Assembly: GCA_013359265.1 (NCBI GenBank)
Contig: JABWCD010000014.1
Coordinates: 1-64,000, forward strand
Origin: Candidatus Hydrogenedentota bacterium
Lineage (GTDB): Bacteria > Hydrogenedentota > Hydrogenedentia > Hydrogenedentales > SLHB01
DNA length: 64,000 bases
Direction of reading: 5' to 3'
The position numbers and the translations under genes were made by a program. A model generated the notes under the pieces. That model was given only the letters and a program-made list of their open reading frames with translations. It ran no database searches and was not told the origin of the DNA. How positions within the stretch are numbered: the stretch's first letter is position 1; each line of letters opens with the position of its first letter. Positions 63,859 through 64,000 of the stretch are shown piece after piece.

Positions 63859-64000
63859 CTACCGTCCTGCGGGTTCCTGGTGCATGTCCTTGAACGCTTT
63901 GAGGCTGGGGGCCCACATGTGGGCGACGGGATCGACGTCGCAATGGATGACAGAACAGACGCCGGACGAAAGGGACCGTTCCAACGCGGGCTTGAGTTGA
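63859..64000 (-). CDS. C-terminus of a thiamine-diphosphate-dependent enzyme (partial)
   Basis: On the minus strand a frame open to the right edge ends at the TAG 63859-63861. The last 46 residues read LKPALERSLSSGVCSVIHCD, then VDPVAHMWAPSLKAFKDMHQ, EPAGR. This matches the C-terminal end of acetolactate-synthase-like enzymes, where the VIH-x-VDP segment closes the last domain. The exact enzyme (acetolactate synthase, oxalyl-CoA decarboxylase-like or other) cannot be told. It ends 11 bases before the hydrolase gene and may head the same operon. Confidence 0.75.
   Translation of the reverse strand, partial: QLKPALERSLSSGVCSVIHCDVDPVAHMWAPSLKAFKDMHQEPAGR

Overview
The window is GC-rich, densely coded DNA from a Gram-negative bacterium. 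It carries a Wza-type export protein, lipoproteins, a PEP-CTERM/exosortase locus driven by sigma-54, an ECF sigma factor fused through a membrane segment to extracytoplasmic beta-sandwich domains, and clusters of hexamer-rich intergenic repeats. This mix suggests an uncultured Planctomycetota/Hydrogenedentota-like lineage. That placement is inference; no rRNA or phylogenetic marker was analysed.

Layout. 1-4.2 kb: tail of an unknown Pro/Gln/Arg-rich protein, the sigma-factor fusion and a secreted dienelactone hydrolase. 4.2-28.2 kb: an exopolysaccharide plus PEP-CTERM sorting locus. Its regulatory block is a degenerate GGDEF gene divergent from a receiver/pseudo-histidine kinase and a sigma-54 activator. 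A DUF4114 PEP-CTERM protein and a second sigma-54 activator follow. The second activator heads a tight run of Wza-like, Wzc-like, WecG-like, TPR, exosortase-EpsI, PrsT-like TPR lipoprotein, flippase, two glycosyltransferases and an O-antigen ligase-like gene. Three copies of the palindrome TTGTC-N6-GACAA, beside good -24/-12 promoters in two of the three places, point to a local sigma-54 regulon.

28.2-36 kb: a glycosyltransferase, a CorC/HlyC protein, a STAS-like protein, a small Cys/His-rich protein and a secreted serine protease, separated by two repeat-filled intergenic regions. 36-45.3 kb: a membrane protein, a winged-helix regulator whose start codon lies in a 22-bp hairpin, UppS, an AAA_14/DUF4143 ATPase, two HD-GYP response regulators, a very small restriction-modification pair and a CgeB-like glycosyltransferase. 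45.3-51.6 kb: arginine biosynthesis genes (argD, argF, argG, argH) with a YfiT/DinB protein and a zinc-ribbon membrane protein among them, then FmdB.

51.9-53.8 kb: the least explained part. Five tandem paralogous 43-51 aa proteins share a gapless W-x-W-Y-x8-G-L-F-A-P-x4-A-x-A export segment, and each is predicted to release a 17-20 residue peptide with one Cys. They are followed by a divergent Lgt-family membrane protein. 53.8-64 kb: a DUF4203 membrane protein, three secreted proteins (beta-helix, BNR/sialidase-like, clan GH-A hydrolase), an SDR, an NAD-dependent epimerase, a bile acid:Na+ symporter-family transporter, a membrane-anchored alpha/beta hydrolase, and the C-terminus of a thiamine-diphosphate enzyme cut by the right edge.
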